In this document: one piece after another, positions 63,849 to 64,000 of the stretch
Numbering within the stretch: position 1 is the first letter of the stretch
How the letters are laid out: each line of letters opens with the position of its first letter
DNA from: Pseudovibrio denitrificans JCM 12308
Lineage (GTDB): Bacteria; Pseudomonadota; Alphaproteobacteria; Rhizobiales; Stappiaceae
DNA length: 64,000 bases
Direction of reading: 5' to 3'
NCBI RefSeq assembly: GCF_001310815.1
Contig: NZ_BAZK01000001.1
Coordinates: 62,001 to 126,000, forward strand
The notes under the pieces: generated by a model
Told to the model about the DNA's origin: nothing
What the model saw: only the letters and a program-made list of their open reading frames with translations
The model's database searches: none
Translations under genes and position numbers: made by a program

Positions 63849-64000
63849 TTACCCGTTTGTTTGGCCTGCAACGGCGCAGCGCATAATGTTTTCTTGTGTG
63901 GCTTCGTCTCTGTCGAACGATCCGGTCAGCTTGCCGCTGGACAAGACGAGGATGCGATCAGAGATGCCCAGAAGCTCTGGCATGTCGGAGGAGATCAGCA
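63849..64000 (-). CDS. rbsA: Ribose-type ABC ATPase RbsA, C-terminal end only
   Basis: The last 49 codons of a minus-strand gene that begins beyond the window. It reads [21 protein letters not shown] and ends with [14 protein letters not shown]. The S-S-(D/E)-x-P-E-L switch region and the SDR(I)-VL-G segment are those of RbsA/MglA sugar ATPases. It ends 5 bases before the rbsC start. Confidence 0.85.
   Translation of the reverse strand, partial: LISSDMPELLGISDRILVLSSGKLTGSFDRDEATQENIMRCAVAGQTNG

Noticed and set aside
1-64000. CRISPR arrays, tRNA/rRNA genes, integrases, insertion sequences
   Set aside because: No regular repeat-spacer pattern, no cloverleaf with TTCGA-type T-loop, and no transposase or integrase motif was found on reading the translations and gaps.

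Overview
The window looks like the chromosome of a marine alphaproteobacterium, most likely a Pseudovibrio/Stappiaceae-type organism. This is inferred from the gene repertoire: a DddD-type DMSP lyase, TAXI-TRAP and BCCT transporters, several LacI/LysR-controlled catabolic cassettes, and a rhizobial-type REP palindrome (CCGAAAA...TTTTCGG around CCGGTTCCCAC). No rRNA, tRNA, CRISPR, integrase or transposase was recognised.

Layout. 1-165: 3' part of a small acidic protein. 512-11481: carbohydrate cassette with a Gfo/Idh/MocA oxidoreductase, a sugar isomerase/epimerase, a PHP-domain hydrolase, a complete CUT1 sugar ABC transporter, a divergent LacI regulator with two identical operators, and a GH38-like DUF5054 protein. 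11569-18327: DMSP catabolism, read as dddB (Fe-ADH), dddT (BCCT), dddR (LysR) and dddD (double class III CoA transferase). 18506-19424: orphan norEF. 19517-25959: LysR, TAXI-TRAP, DadA-like oxidase and racemase, probably amino/hydroxy-acid uptake and oxidation. 25952-41388: a 15.4-kb minus-strand block of giant proteins without recognised function (LysM-like repeats, long beta-rich domains); this is the best candidate for an undescribed system. 41717-45660: Tat-exported molybdenum hydroxylase (2Fe-2S + Mo subunits) and a divergent AraC regulator, with a helically phased GCCA array between them. 45724-48497: small kinase, LysR, VOC and NmrA-like proteins. 48655-52154: two-component system and a ferric-reductase-like flavoprotein that share a response-regulator box, plus a large unexplained RNA-like fold. 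52335-57286: DUF1989 protein, alcohol dehydrogenase and a 919-residue coiled-coil protein. 57508-59789: queCDEF (preQ0/queuosine) behind a structured leader that can hide the queC ribosome-binding site. 59997-64000: ribose-type ABC operon rbsA'-C-B-R-K.

Quality caveat. At least seven otherwise ordinary genes are each broken by what looks like one missing G or C, usually where a run of two or three is left (lacI, dddR, norF, dadA-like, the kinase, rbsC; a second LysR needs one or two edits). The same kind of change would join pieces of the giant genes. Systematic homopolymer under-calling is the simplest explanation, so the broken genes are described as intact genes with a probable sequence error. 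Internally disrupted ones carry the type pseudogene only because the given sequence cannot be read through.
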